A DNA stretch of 64,000 bases from Symbioplanes lichenis (GTDB lineage Bacteria > Actinomycetota > Actinomycetes > Mycobacteriales > Micromonosporaceae): contig NZ_JAUZQD010000019.1 of the NCBI RefSeq assembly GCF_030709675.1, forward strand, positions 62,001-126,000, given 5' to 3'. Under the pieces are notes generated by a model. That model had not been told where the DNA came from and did not search any database. It saw only the letters and a program-made list of their open reading frames with translations. Below are positions 34,049-42,124 of this stretch, in pieces (the first letter of the stretch is position 1; every line of letters begins with the position of its first letter). Position numbers and translations under genes: made by a program.

Positions 34049-34857
34049 GGCTGGTTCTCCTTGTTCGATCGGACCGCGTGCACGGTCCAGGGGTCGGTGT
34101 CGAGGTCGGACACGTGCGCGGTCACGCCCAGCTCGGCCCGCAGCCAGGCCGCGACCTCGTCGAGCCAGGGCCGCTCGCTGGCCCAGTGGGCCACGTCGAT
34201 CAGGGCGGGACCACCCGCGGCGAGGTGCTCGCTCGCCGGGTGATGCCTCAGGTCCGCGCAAAGGTACGCGTCCACGCCCGCGGCCGTGGCAGCGCGCAGG
34301 AAACCGTCGCCGGCACCGCCCGACACGGCCAGCGTGGTGATGATTCTCCCGGGGTCGCCGGCCGCGCGCACCGCGCCGCCCAATTTGTCCGCGACGACGG
34401 CGGTCAGTTCGCCGAGGGTGGTCCGAGGGATCTCTCCGACGCGTCCGATGCCGCGGCCTTCCTCCGCCGGCACCAGCGGGCGGGTGCGGGTCAGGCCGAG
34501 CCGAGCGGCGAGCGCGTCGGACACGCCGGGGCTGGCGACGTCGGCGTTCGTGTGCGCCACATAGAGGGCGATGTCCGCTTTTATCAGCCGATGGACGATC
34601 CGCCCCTTGTACGTGTCCGGGGCCACCGACGACACGCCCTTCAGCAGCAACGGATGGTGCGCGACGATCAGATCGGCACCGGCCGCGACCGCCTCCTCCA
34701 CGGTCTCGGGCACGACATCGACCACGCAGAGCACCGTGCGGACGGGAGCGCCGAAGTCGCCGAGGACGGGGCCGACCCGGTCCCACGGCTCGGCCCAGGC
34801 GCGCGGATAGCGGGCGTCGAGGGCGGCAATCACCTCGCCGACGGTCGTTTCGTTCAC
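34045..34857 (-). CDS. Nif3-like dinuclear metal-centre protein
   Basis: A 270-residue NIF3/YqfO-family protein (often annotated GTP cyclohydrolase I type 2). Metal-binding elements: IVAHHPLLLKG near residue 70, VAHTNADVA, and the C-terminal DVAHWASERPWLDE. The family forms hexameric toroids binding two metal ions; its physiological reaction is uncertain. GTG 34857 is preferred to the TTG at 34866, since TAGAGT lies 8 nt upstream of it. Translationally coupled to the zinc-ribbon gene. Confidence 0.93.
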   Translation of the reverse strand: MNETTVGEVIAALDARYPRAWAEPWDRVGPVLGDFGAPVRTVLCVVDVVPETVEEAVAAGADLIVAHHPLLLKGVSSVAPDTYKGRIVHRLIKADIALYVAHTNADVASPGVSDALAARLGLTRTRPLVPAEEGRGIGRVGEIPRTTLGELTAVVADKLGGAVRAAGDPGRIITTLAVSGGAGDGFLRAATAAGVDAYLCADLRHHPASEHLAAGGPALIDVAHWASERPWLDEVAAWLRAELGVTAHVSDLDTDPWTVHAVRSNKENQP

Positions 34858-34865
34858 GGCCGCCA

Positions 34866-34871
34866 ACTCTA
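34866..34871 (-). promoter_or_regulatory. -10-like box for Nif3/zinc-ribbon operon
   Basis: TAGAGT on the minus strand, 8 nt before GTG 34857, inside the short gap after the flavoprotein gene. Confidence 0.4.
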
Positions 34872-34878
34872 CCCAGGT

Positions 34879-35454
34879 CTAGCTGCGCGCTCCCGGCTCC
34901 ACTCGGTTGTCGGCCGCGACTTGTGCGTTGACCGCCTGCAGGGCGCGCCGCCAGGGGAACTGGCTGCGGAACTTGTCGTTCTGACCGGGGCCGCCGAGGC
35001 GCATCACGTCGTCGCCGTAGAGCACCTGGACACCCCAGCTGCGGATTTTGGCCATGCTGTCGTGCAGCGTCGGGTGGGTGGCCATGACCCGATTCGTGTA
35101 CGGGACCACGACCGTCGGCGTGCTGAACCCGTACGCCTCGACCAGCAGCCCCAGCACCAGCGTGTCCGTGATGCCGGCGGCCCACTTGTTCACGGTGTTG
35201 ACGGTGGCCGGAGCCACGATCATGGCGTCGGCCGGCGGGAGCAGGTCCTCGTCGCCCGGGTTCTTGTAGTAGCTGCGCACGTGGTGCCCGGTCTGCGCGC
35301 GCAACGCGTCGGTGTCGACGAACTTCCGGCCGTCCGGGGTGGTGATCACGCACACCTCCCAGCCGTCGCGCTGCGCGAGGTCGACCAGGATCCCCACGTC
35401 CCGGGCGATGGGCGAGCCGCACACCAGGACGTACAGCACACGATCAGAGATCAC
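34879..35454 (-). CDS. HFCD-family flavoprotein (phosphopantothenoylcysteine decarboxylase-like)
   Basis: A 191-residue flavoprotein with the HFCD fold: LYVLVCGSPIARDVGILVDL, VITTPDGRKFVD, ADAMIVAPATVNTVNKWAAGI (FMN-binding motif) and PTVVVPYTNRVMATHPTLHDSM. It is neither fused to a CoaB domain nor near other coenzyme-A genes, so it probably decarboxylates a peptidyl-Cys or another substrate, or is purely regulatory. GTG 35454 with GAGGTGGG upstream; it begins 13 bp after the XRE-TPR regulator stop on the same strand. Confidence 0.88.
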   Translation of the reverse strand: MISDRVLYVLVCGSPIARDVGILVDLAQRDGWEVCVITTPDGRKFVDTDALRAQTGHHVRSYYKNPGDEDLLPPADAMIVAPATVNTVNKWAAGITDTLVLGLLVEAYGFSTPTVVVPYTNRVMATHPTLHDSMAKIRSWGVQVLYGDDVMRLGGPGQNDKFRSQFPWRRALQAVNAQVAADNRVEPGARS

Positions 35455-35467
35455 CGCGGAACCCACC

Positions 35468-36697
35468 TCATACGCCGACTCCCATCTGCTCGGCCAGCTC
35501 CGCGATCGGGGCCGGCGGGGTTCCCCGCGTGCGACGCAGCACGTCGGAGATGACCTCCTGGGCGAGCGGGCGGCACCGGATCTCCGCGGGGGCCAGCCTG
35601 TCGCCCTCGAGCAGCATCTCGCTGGCCATGTCCACGTCACCCAGTTGCGTGTACCCGCGCGCGATGTCCAGGTAGTGGTGCGCGCGCCGTTCGGGCAGCA
35701 TCGCCGCGAACGATGCCTGATCAATTCTGCGGTGCGTCTCCACCGCTTTGCCACCGTCGCCGAGCTCGACCGCGGCCGCGGCCCGGTGCAGCTCGACGTT
35801 CGTGGGCCCGAACGACGTCCAGTAGTAGTTGAAGTCACCGCCCAGGGCACACGCCGCCTGCTCGGCCCCGCTGACCAGATCACGCACCGTGGCGCTGTCG
35901 CCGATCCGGGCGGCCGCCATCGCGCCGGTCAGGAGCAGGAGGCCGTACACGGAAAGCCTTTCGGGGGTGGCCATCTCGGCCGTCGTGGGCGCGAGCCGGT
36001 TGGCGATGTTGACGTTGACCTCCAGCGCCGAGCGGACCCGGCCCAGGGAAAGCAGCGCCATGCCAACCCGGTGGCTGGCCATGCCCGCGAGCAGCTGGTC
36101 GCCGGCGCGCTGCGAGACCGCGATGGACCGGTCCGCCGCCAGCCACGACAGCTCGTGCTCGCCGACCTTGCGCAGCGCCGACGACGCGATCTGGTAGACC
36201 TGCCCGAGCAGGTGCGCCGCGTCGTGCGCCTCGTCACCCCCCGCGTGCGCGCTGTCCGCCGCCTGCGCGTCGCGGAGCAGCTGCGGCAGCTTGCGCGCCA
36301 GGACCCCGTACTTGGCGTGCTGGTAGGTCAGCCAGGCGTGGCTGACCGCCTTCTTCATCTCGCTCAGCGGCGGCGCCTGGGGCACCGGCTGGAAGAACGC
36401 GCTCATCTGGTCGTAACGCTCCAGGGCCGCGCGGATCTCCTCGACCTCGACCTGGTCGATGCAGTTCGGCGTCTCCGGCTTGCGCTCGACGTCCTTGCCG
36501 AGCAGCAGCGTCACGTCGATGGCGAGAACATCGGCGATCTCGTAGACCACGGAGAACTTGTCGAGCCGGCGGACCCCCCGCTCCACCTTGTCGACCCAGC
36601 TCTTGCTCTTGCCCAGCCGGTCCGCGAAGACCTGCTGGGACATCTTGCGACGGCTACGCCAGTACGCGACCCGGCGGCCGATCGGCAGCTCGTCCAC
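35468..36697 (-). CDS. XRE-family regulator with TPR-like C-terminal domain
   Basis: A 409-residue regulator: XRE helix-turn-helix at residues ~8-65 (RRKMSQQVFADRLGKSKSWVDKVERG), then about 300 residues of helical repeats (HLLGQVYQIASSALRKVGEH, ERRAHHYLDIARGYTQLGD, DMASEMLLEGDRLAP) like those of peptide-responsive or self-regulating XRE-TPR factors in Streptomyces. GTG 36697 follows GGGGAGG. Downstream is the flavoprotein gene; upstream, divergent, the primase-polymerase-domain gene. I recall this trio as a recurrent actinomycete arrangement, but its function is not known. Confidence 0.9.
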   Translation of the reverse strand: MDELPIGRRVAYWRSRRKMSQQVFADRLGKSKSWVDKVERGVRRLDKFSVVYEIADVLAIDVTLLLGKDVERKPETPNCIDQVEVEEIRAALERYDQMSAFFQPVPQAPPLSEMKKAVSHAWLTYQHAKYGVLARKLPQLLRDAQAADSAHAGGDEAHDAAHLLGQVYQIASSALRKVGEHELSWLAADRSIAVSQRAGDQLLAGMASHRVGMALLSLGRVRSALEVNVNIANRLAPTTAEMATPERLSVYGLLLLTGAMAAARIGDSATVRDLVSGAEQAACALGGDFNYYWTSFGPTNVELHRAAAAVELGDGGKAVETHRRIDQASFAAMLPERRAHHYLDIARGYTQLGDVDMASEMLLEGDRLAPAEIRCRPLAQEVISDVLRRTRGTPPAPIAELAEQMGVGV

Positions 36698-36736
36698 GTT
36701 GCCTCCCCAAACTCAGCCGGCGTCCCCCGCCGGTGA

Positions 36737-36843
36737 GCAACCCCATGTTGCGAGAGCAGTGTGGACCGCACTCGTCCGTGCTGGTCGCACAAGCTGTGTG
36801 ATCGCCTGCCCGAGGTCGCTCGTAGTTTCTCATGCAACTTGCA
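36737..36843. promoter_or_regulatory. Dyads in divergent XRE / primase-polymerase promoter region
   Basis: GCAAC-CCCAT-GTTGC (36737-36751) and TGCAA-C-TTGCA (36833-36843) are perfect dyads. The second is identical (reverse complement) to the palindrome inside the GAPDH-like promoter at 15389-15399. Both are candidates for binding by the XRE-TPR regulator. The second dyad lies at the annotated start of the rightward gene, hinting that its real start is further downstream. Confidence 0.5.
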
Positions 36844-37686
36844 ATGGGTGATCTGTTCGCTCCAACGACGCGTGTCGCGCTTGGTGACGGCAGCGCCGCC
36901 TGGTATGGCGGCGAGTACCGATTCGGGGGTATGACAGGTATGCAGTGGCTTGATCGCTTCCAGCTCCGCCGGGCCGCGCTGCGCTACGCGGCGCACGGAT
37001 GGGCCGTGACCCCGGGGGCCTGTCTCACGGGTCAGCGATTCCACTGCGGCCGGGCGGGCTGTCCCATCAAGGGCTGCCATCCGGCCATCGAGTCCTGGGA
37101 GGACACCGCAACCACCGATCCTTCTCGCGTGGACACCTGGTGGCGGCACCGGCCGCACACCGTCCTGCTGGCGACCGGCGGCGCTTTCGACGCGCTCGAG
37201 GTGCCGGCGGCGGTCGGGTTGCGGATGCTCGGCGCGGTGCGGCTGCATGCTCACATGCTCGGTGCGGGTGGACCTTCTCCGGCCGGCTCGTCTTCGGCCG
37301 GGCGTTCTTCCGCCGGGCTCGGGCCTTTGGTGGACGGCCTGGCCGGCTCTCGCCGGGGAGACGCGCGCGGTCCGGTCGCGGTCACGCCGGACGGGCGCTG
37401 GATCTTCCTGGTACGCCCCGGAGCAGCGCTGCGGCCCGAGCTGACGACCTGCCTCGACGTGCTCCTGCACGGCCGCGGCTCGTGGATCCCGGCCGCGCCC
37501 AGCCGGACGCCCGAGGGACCGGTCCGCTGGGCCGTCGCCCCGGAGCAGAACGCCTGGCGCCTGCCCGAGTCGGGGATCGTGCAGGCCATGGTGCTCGACG
37601 CGCTCGAAGCCCTGGGCCGGCGCCCGGTCCGGCCGGTGACGCTCAGTGTGCCCCGTCAGATGTCCACCGGGCGCCGCGCCGCGTGA
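36832..37686 (+). CDS. Bifunctional DNA primase/polymerase (Prim-Pol) domain protein
   Basis: A protein of up to 284 residues with an N-terminal Prim-Pol-type domain: RFQLRRAALRYAAHGWAVTPGACLTGQRFHCGRAGCPIKGCHPA has the helix and Cys-rich zinc-knuckle-like element common to actinomycete Prim-Pol proteins, followed by WWRHRPHTVLLATGGAFDALEVP (metal-binding Asp region). No helicase domain follows, so it is a stand-alone, probably regulatory or repair version. Start uncertain: ATG 36832 overlaps a putative operator; ATG 36931 (MTGMQWLDRFQL) is the likely alternative. Divergent from the XRE-TPR gene. Confidence 0.82.
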   Translation: MQLAMGDLFAPTTRVALGDGSAAWYGGEYRFGGMTGMQWLDRFQLRRAALRYAAHGWAVTPGACLTGQRFHCGRAGCPIKGCHPAIESWEDTATTDPSRVDTWWRHRPHTVLLATGGAFDALEVPAAVGLRMLGAVRLHAHMLGAGGPSPAGSSSAGRSSAGLGPLVDGLAGSRRGDARGPVAVTPDGRWIFLVRPGAALRPELTTCLDVLLHGRGSWIPAAPSRTPEGPVRWAVAPEQNAWRLPESGIVQAMVLDALEALGRRPVRPVTLSVPRQMSTGRRAA

Positions 37687-37858
37687 CAGGCCCGCGCTTT
37701 GACGCCCGGCCGCCGCATCACTGTGGCTGGTAACGGACGGTATCGGGTTCCGGGCACGGGCAGGCATGTCTCGAACACGCTATTTGCGTACCTTGGGGTA
37801 GGGAAGTCATCCGTTTGGGTGAAGCTGTGATCACGTAGCGCAGCTGCGTACTTGATTT

Positions 37859-38290
37859 TCAGCTGTAGAGGTTCATCGTCCAGCTGCAGTTGAGCCAGGT
37901 GTCGATCGCGAAGTAGCCGCGGCGCGCGCCCTCGGTGCCGTTGAGCACGACCGTACCCTTGCCGGCGGAGGCGTGCGACTCCTCGTAGCTGTTGGGCTCG
38001 CCGGTCCACGAGACGTAGAGGAAGCCGGAGTCGTCGCACTTGTACTCGACGACGGCCTGGTAGGCGGCCTTCGGGATGCTCATCCGGCTGCTGCGCCACT
38101 TCTCGTCGCCGCGGTAGGTGGCGATCAGCTCCATGCCTGAGGCCCGCGGCACCTGGGCGGACGCGACACTGGCGGCCGCGTCGGCCTTGTCCGCGGCGGT
38201 CACCCGGCCGGCGGCGTGCGCGGAGGCGGCCCCCAGGCCGAAGAGCCCGGTCAGTACGGCAATCGGGGTGACGAGACGGCGACGACGCAT
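37859..38290 (-). CDS. Secreted hypothetical protein
   Basis: A 143-residue protein with a signal peptide (MRRRRLVTPIAVLTGLFGLGAASAHA, cleavage after AHA). The mature ~115 residues are mixed, with two Cys (YKCDDS and WLNCSW) that could form a disulfide and a C-terminal SWTMNLYS, typical of small extracellular beta-sandwich proteins in Streptomyces and relatives. No enzymatic motif. GAAAGG precedes ATG 38290. It lies after a hairpin separating it from the upstream membrane-protein gene. Confidence 0.8.
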   Translation of the reverse strand: MRRRRLVTPIAVLTGLFGLGAASAHAAGRVTAADKADAAASVASAQVPRASGMELIATYRGDEKWRSSRMSIPKAAYQAVVEYKCDDSGFLYVSWTGEPNSYEESHASAGKGTVVLNGTEGARRGYFAIDTWLNCSWTMNLYS

Positions 38291-38316
38291 GAGCGAACCC
38301 TTTCCGAAGCGACCGG

Positions 38317-38347
38317 TACGGCCACGACGATCGGTCTCGTGGCCGTA
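38317..38347. terminator. Perfect 11-bp hairpin between two minus-strand genes
   Basis: TACGGCCACGA (38317-38327) and TCGTGGCCGTA (38337-38347) pair perfectly around a 9-nt loop. It lies 32 bp after the stop of the membrane protein at 38380 and 27 bp before the secreted-protein start, so it may end the first transcript or sit in the leader of the second. No T-tract. Confidence 0.55.
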
Positions 38348-38379
38348 ATCCTGAGTAGTTGGCTAGTTACTATCTGTGT

Positions 38380-39243
38380 TTATCGAGCCAGCTCACGGTA
38401 GGCGGCGACGACCGCGTTCGTCCGCTCGGCCAGCTCGGGCGCCTGAGAGGCCGCCGGCATGCTCGTGAGCTCGGCCAGCGCCAGTTCCGCGCTGCGAGCC
38501 GTCTCGAGCAGGCGCTGCTCCCGGACGAACTCCTCCCCGGTACGCGCGATCGTGTGCAGCGCGGCGAGGATCCGATTGGCCTCGGCGCGGGTCGACTGCC
38601 ACAGCTCGTCGACGCGGGCGCGCTGCTCGGCGAGGGCCTGGACGGCGGGGCTGGCGGGCGGGAGGCCGTACCCGGCGCTCTCGGCCAGCTCCGCCCGCAG
38701 CCGGCACAGGTGTTGCCGCTGCGCCAGGACGCCGGCAAGCTCGTGCAACGCCGCAGTGAGCCCGCGATCGGCGTCGCCGGGGTCGATCATGGGCTGCAGC
38801 GCGGGCCAGGTCCGCCGGATGCGCCGGGCCAGCGCGAGGGCCCGGCCGAAGGCGGCGCGTTCACGGGCCGCGACCAGCACATATGCCTCCTGGTGCCCGG
38901 CTTTTGCGCTCTTCCCGGTGGCCCGGGGTGATTGTGGTGTGGCCAGCCGGCCCGGTTGCGCCGCTCGCGCCTGCACCCCGGCGACCAGGGTCACCAGCGC
39001 CACGGCCACCACCGCCGAGATCCACCACGGCACGCCGACGGTGCTGAGCAGCGCCCCGGCGATGACCGAGGCGAAGGCGACCTGCGAGGCGATCCGGATC
39101 CGGTCGGGCCGGCTGCGCCCGCTCGGGGGCCGCGGCACGATCTCGGTCACCGACCCGGACCGGAAGCGCAGGGCCCGCCCGGAGCTCATCCTGATCGGGG
39201 TGGGCGACACGACGGTCTTCCCGGGGTCCACACCGATGAACAT
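38380..39243 (-). CDS. Hypothetical membrane protein with long helical cytoplasmic domain
   Basis: A 287-residue protein. Residues ~50-95 form a two-helix membrane hairpin (VAFASVIAGALLSTVGVPWW, SAVVAVALVTLVAG); residues 120-287 are predominantly alpha-helical and charged (LAEQRARVDELWQSTRAEAN, LAALHTIARTGEEFVREQRL). I recognise no family; topology resembles membrane-anchored scaffold proteins. ATG 39243 with GGCGGGAAGG upstream is preferred over the upstream frame to 39408. Confidence 0.72.
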   Translation of the reverse strand: MFIGVDPGKTVVSPTPIRMSSGRALRFRSGSVTEIVPRPPSGRSRPDRIRIASQVAFASVIAGALLSTVGVPWWISAVVAVALVTLVAGVQARAAQPGRLATPQSPRATGKSAKAGHQEAYVLVAARERAAFGRALALARRIRRTWPALQPMIDPGDADRGLTAALHELAGVLAQRQHLCRLRAELAESAGYGLPPASPAVQALAEQRARVDELWQSTRAEANRILAALHTIARTGEEFVREQRLLETARSAELALAELTSMPAASQAPELAERTNAVVAAYRELAR

Positions 39244-39513
39244 CGGTCCCGCCTTCCCGCCGGGCCCGGCGTCCGGTGCCGAGCGGACCCGGCCGCCGAG
39301 GGGGTTACGGCCGGGCCCGCTCTCCTGCGGACACCCCGCAGGTACCAGAAGGAATCGGGCCGCCGGGCGCTTACATGAGCCGCGCGCGGGTGCAGCGCGG
39401 GTGCGCACCGAAGCTCTTCGGTTGCGCCGCCTGTTCCTTCACGGCCGCCGCCGTCCCCTTCTCGGCGGCGTTTCCTGTCTTTCTCGGGCGTCGCTCTTCG
39501 GCCGCCGGAGCCG

Positions 39514-39984
39514 CTAGAGGTACTTCCGCATCTGCGTCTGGGTGACGCCGTAGCCCTCCTGCTCGTACAGCGCCCGCGCCCCGTCGTTCCCGCCGAACAC
39601 GTTCAGCCCGATCGACGTCACATCCCGGGCCCGGCACTCCTCCTCGAGCGCCCGCATGATCGCCCGCCCGTACCCCCGCCGCCGATGCTCCTCCGCCACG
39701 ATGATGTCGAAGATCCACGCCCGCACGCCGTCGCTCTTGGTACTGAGGGCGACCCAGACCATGCCCACCTCGGTGTCACCCGAGTACCCCTGGAAGAACA
39801 GGTTGTCCGCCGTCGCCAGCCCCTCCGGCAGCAACTTCCCGAACTCCTGTCGCGCCCGCTCGACGGCATCCGCGCGCGTCAACTCCCCCGCCTCCGCGAT
39901 CTGCCGCGCGTAGCCCTCCTCCGCAGACGCCCGGTAACGCTGATACTGCTCCTCGGTCATCGGCTCCAGCCGCAGCTCAACCAT
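39514..39984 (-). CDS. GNAT-family N-acetyltransferase
   Basis: A 156-residue acetyltransferase with the GNAT acetyl-CoA loop HRRRGYGRAIMRALEEECRA (R/Q-x-x-G-x-G/A motif) and C-terminal IGLNVFGGNDGARALYEQEGYGVTQTQMRKYL, the usual last strands. The N-terminus (MTEEQYQRYRASAEEGYARQI) places it with small-molecule or protein N-acetyltransferases of unknown substrate. TAGGGT lies 7 nt before ATG 39984 (leaderless candidate). An alternate ATG lies at residue 9. Confidence 0.93.
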   Translation of the reverse strand: MVELRLEPMTEEQYQRYRASAEEGYARQIAEAGELTRADAVERARQEFGKLLPEGLATADNLFFQGYSGDTEVGMVWVALSTKSDGVRAWIFDIIVAEEHRRRGYGRAIMRALEEECRARDVTSIGLNVFGGNDGARALYEQEGYGVTQTQMRKYL

Positions 39985-39991
39985 GCCGCGG

Positions 39992-39997
39992 ACCCTA
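39992..39997 (-). promoter_or_regulatory. -10-like box for leaderless GNAT gene
   Basis: TAGGGT on the minus strand, 7 nt before ATG 39984, no Shine-Dalgarno in between. Confidence 0.45.
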
Positions 39998-40244
39998 TCT
40001 CCCCCACCCCACCCGGCGCCGCCGCCTTTCCCCCCGGCCGCGCCCATCCCCCAGCCCCTGTTCCTCCTTGCAGCCCCCGTTCCGCGGCCCCCTTTCTCCG
40101 CGCAGCCGTCTCCCCTGCTCCGCAGCTCACGTTTATCCGCACGTCCGCGCCCTGTTGCGCAGCCCACGAGCCAGCACGCCCCTCCACCGAGGCCGTGGGT
40201 CGCGTGGTGCAAGGCGCGGCGCGAGCCTCTCGCCGCGGCCTTCC

Positions 40245-40397
40245 GGCGGCTGTCCGCCGGTCCCAGCGGCTCGTCCCGCGGCTCTCGCGGTTGTCCGGCG
40301 GCCCTATGCGGCTGCTCAGCGGATATCCAGCGGGTTGCCTGACAGCTGTTCGGCTTTCTACCCGGCGGCTGTTCGGCTAGCTGCCCGGCGGCTGTTC
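40245..40397. repeat. Degenerate 20-23-bp tandem array ending in the phosphotransferase gene
   Basis: Seven units start at 40245, 40268, 40289, 40310, 40332, 40352 and 40375. The two nearest the gene are almost identical (GGCT...CCCGGCGGCTGTTC), and copies diverge progressively with distance. The last unit includes the stop codon and final codons of the phosphotransferase gene (40377), so the array spreads away from that gene end. The remaining 39985-40244 also lacks a gene. Confidence 0.7.
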
Positions 40398-41243
40398 CGT
40401 GCCGACGAAGGCGATGATGTCTCGGACGACAGGCTCGTAGACCTCGACCGGCTCGCCCAGCCAGCCGACCGTGTCCCAGGTACCGAGCCGGAAGAGCGCC
40501 GCCCGCAGCAGCAGCTGACCCCACGCGGGCACGTGCTCCCATCGGCGCGCGAGCCCGAAGTCGAAGCCGTGCCACACCATCGCGTCGATCACTGCCACGG
40601 CCGGCCCCCACGCCGCAGGCCGCCAGTAGACCGCCCAGTCGATGACGGCCGGCGCCAGCCCGTCGGCGAACAGCACGTTGCCCAGCAGGTCCGCGTGCAT
40701 CACCTGCTCCGCCGACGCGACCGGCCGCCGCGCCGCGAGAAGGGCGTCGATCAAGGCACTCGGCCGGCGTTCCCCGGGCGGCGGATCCTCCCAGGCGAGC
40801 CGGTCACCCTTCTCCCAGGGATTGTCCCGCCGGTCCAGGAACCCCGGCCGCCCCACGCCCGCCACCGCGGCATGGAACGCCTCCCCCGCCCGGACCACCT
40901 CACCGACCCGCCGCTGATCGGTCCGCCCGGGCACGAAGCGGGTGGCCTCCCACCCGTACGCGATCCAGTCGCCGTCCCCGGTCGCCACCGGCCGAGCCAC
41001 ACGGAACTCCGGACTCTCGGGCAGCCCCGCCAGCACACCCGCCCGCCACCGCACTTCGTCGTCGCCCTCGGACGGCTTGAGCACCACGTCACCGGCCCGC
41101 CACGTGCCGCCCTTGCCGCCCGCCAGCCGCACGGGCTCGCCCCGCGCCCCGAAGGCTCGCAGCACCTCCTGCGGCGGCGGCGCCCCGGCGGGCACCCACG
41201 AGGGATCGTGCCGCAACCCGGCCATCCGCTCCGCATGCTTCAC
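40377..41243 (-). CDS. Aminoglycoside phosphotransferase-like (APH/CHK fold) protein
   Basis: A 288-residue kinase-like protein. VMHADLLGNVLF carries the catalytic Asp and Asn, and AVIDWAVYWRP the metal-binding Asp; the N-terminal lobe GGKGGTWRAGDVVLKPSEGDDEV has the ATP-binding Lys. It most resembles actinobacterial TIGR02569-like phosphotransferases of unknown substrate, so antibiotic resistance should not be assumed. GTG 41243 is chosen; ATG 41225 is possible. The 3' end forms part of a tandem array and the 5' side faces another. Confidence 0.85.
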   Translation of the reverse strand: MKHAERMAGLRHDPSWVPAGAPPPQEVLRAFGARGEPVRLAGGKGGTWRAGDVVLKPSEGDDEVRWRAGVLAGLPESPEFRVARPVATGDGDWIAYGWEATRFVPGRTDQRRVGEVVRAGEAFHAAVAGVGRPGFLDRRDNPWEKGDRLAWEDPPPGERRPSALIDALLAARRPVASAEQVMHADLLGNVLFADGLAPAVIDWAVYWRPAAWGPAVAVIDAMVWHGFDFGLARRWEHVPAWGQLLLRAALFRLGTWDTVGWLGEPVEVYEPVVRDIIAFVGTEQPPGS

Positions 41244-41285
41244 CCGATCATTGTGCCGCCCCCTCCCCGCCGGCCCGCCTCTCAC

Positions 41286-41476
41286 GCCACCCCGGACGGC
41301 GCGCAGATCCGCATGCCACCCCGACGGCGCGCACGATGCGGTTGCCATCCCGAAGGCGTCCAGGCACGAAGGCCGCCCCGACGGCACGTAGACACGGACG
41401 CCACTCCGACGGAGCGCATGCGCAGGCGCCATCCCGACGGCGCGCGGCTGTGGTGCCACCTCGGCGGCCCCGGGCG
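41286..41476. repeat. Degenerate 27-29-bp tandem array, seven copies
   Basis: Units start at 41286, 41315, 41344, 41372, 41400, 41428 and 41455, each beginning GCCAYCCCGACGGCGCGCA or a variant. The array lies in the divergent gap between the phosphotransferase start and the mycothiol-enzyme start, so it occupies promoter DNA rather than a 3' end. It is open in one frame on the minus strand but does not look like a protein. Confidence 0.75.
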
Positions 41477-41488
41477 TACTCGTGTCGT

Positions 41489-41494
41489 TAGCCT
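41489..41494 (+). promoter_or_regulatory. -10-like box for leaderless mycothiol-enzyme gene
   Basis: TAGCCT, 6 nt before ATG 41501, just after the tandem array; no ribosome-binding site. Confidence 0.5.
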
Positions 41495-41500
41495 CTGCGG

Positions 41501-42124
41501 ATGGATCTCCGTGCCGCCATCGCCGACGAGCGCCGCCGCGTCGCCGACCTTGTCGACTCCCTGCAGCCGAACCAGCTCGACGCGCCCAGCCTGTGCGGCG
41601 AGTGGACGGTGAAGGAGGTCGCCGGGCATCTGCTCGCCGCCTGCGGCAACGTCAAGCCGTCGCTGGGGCTGATCGCGCGCAGTGGCTTCCGGCTGCACGT
41701 GGTGAACGCGCGGCTCGCCGTGCAGACGGCGGACCGTCCGGCGGCGGAGCTTGCGCAGGCCCTGCGCGACAACGCGGACAACCCGTTCGAGGCGCCGCTG
41801 GTGGGTCATCCGGGACAACTGACCGACCTCCAGGTGCACAGCCAGGACATGCGCCGGCCGCTCGGGCTCCCGCACGGGCTGCGGCTCGAGCGTCTGCGAG
41901 TGTCGCTGGACTTCATGACGAGCGGGCGCGCGTACGGCTTCGCGCCCCGGCGGCGACTGAGCGGGCTGCGGTTCGAGGCCTCTGATCTCAACTGGTTCTC
42001 CGGGGTGGGTGAGCTGGTGGTCGGACCGGCCGAAGCGGTGCTGCTGGCCATGTGTGGACGGACGGCGGTGCTCGGCGAACTGGACGGCCCGGGCGTCCGG
42101 ACCCTGCGCAGCCGGCTGCACTGA
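41501..42124 (+). CDS. Maleylpyruvate isomerase family mycothiol-dependent enzyme
   Basis: A 207-residue DinB/MDMPI-type protein. LCGEWTVKEVAGHLLAAC is the N-terminal MDMPI motif with the metal-binding His; LTDLQVHSQDMRRPLGLPHG supplies the second His region; and the C-terminal GPAEAVLLAMCGRTAVLGELDGPG matches the usual end of the family. Members use mycothiol as cofactor for isomerisation or thiol transfer, and this occurs only in actinobacteria. The last codons are the first unit of the repeat array at 42104. Confidence 0.9.
   Translation: MDLRAAIADERRRVADLVDSLQPNQLDAPSLCGEWTVKEVAGHLLAACGNVKPSLGLIARSGFRLHVVNARLAVQTADRPAAELAQALRDNADNPFEAPLVGHPGQLTDLQVHSQDMRRPLGLPHGLRLERLRVSLDFMTSGRAYGFAPRRRLSGLRFEASDLNWFSGVGELVVGPAEAVLLAMCGRTAVLGELDGPGVRTLRSRLH

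Noticed and set aside
40377..41243. Annotating the phosphotransferase as an aminoglycoside resistance gene
   Set aside because: Only fold-level motifs are shared; the substrate-binding half does not resemble known resistance enzymes.
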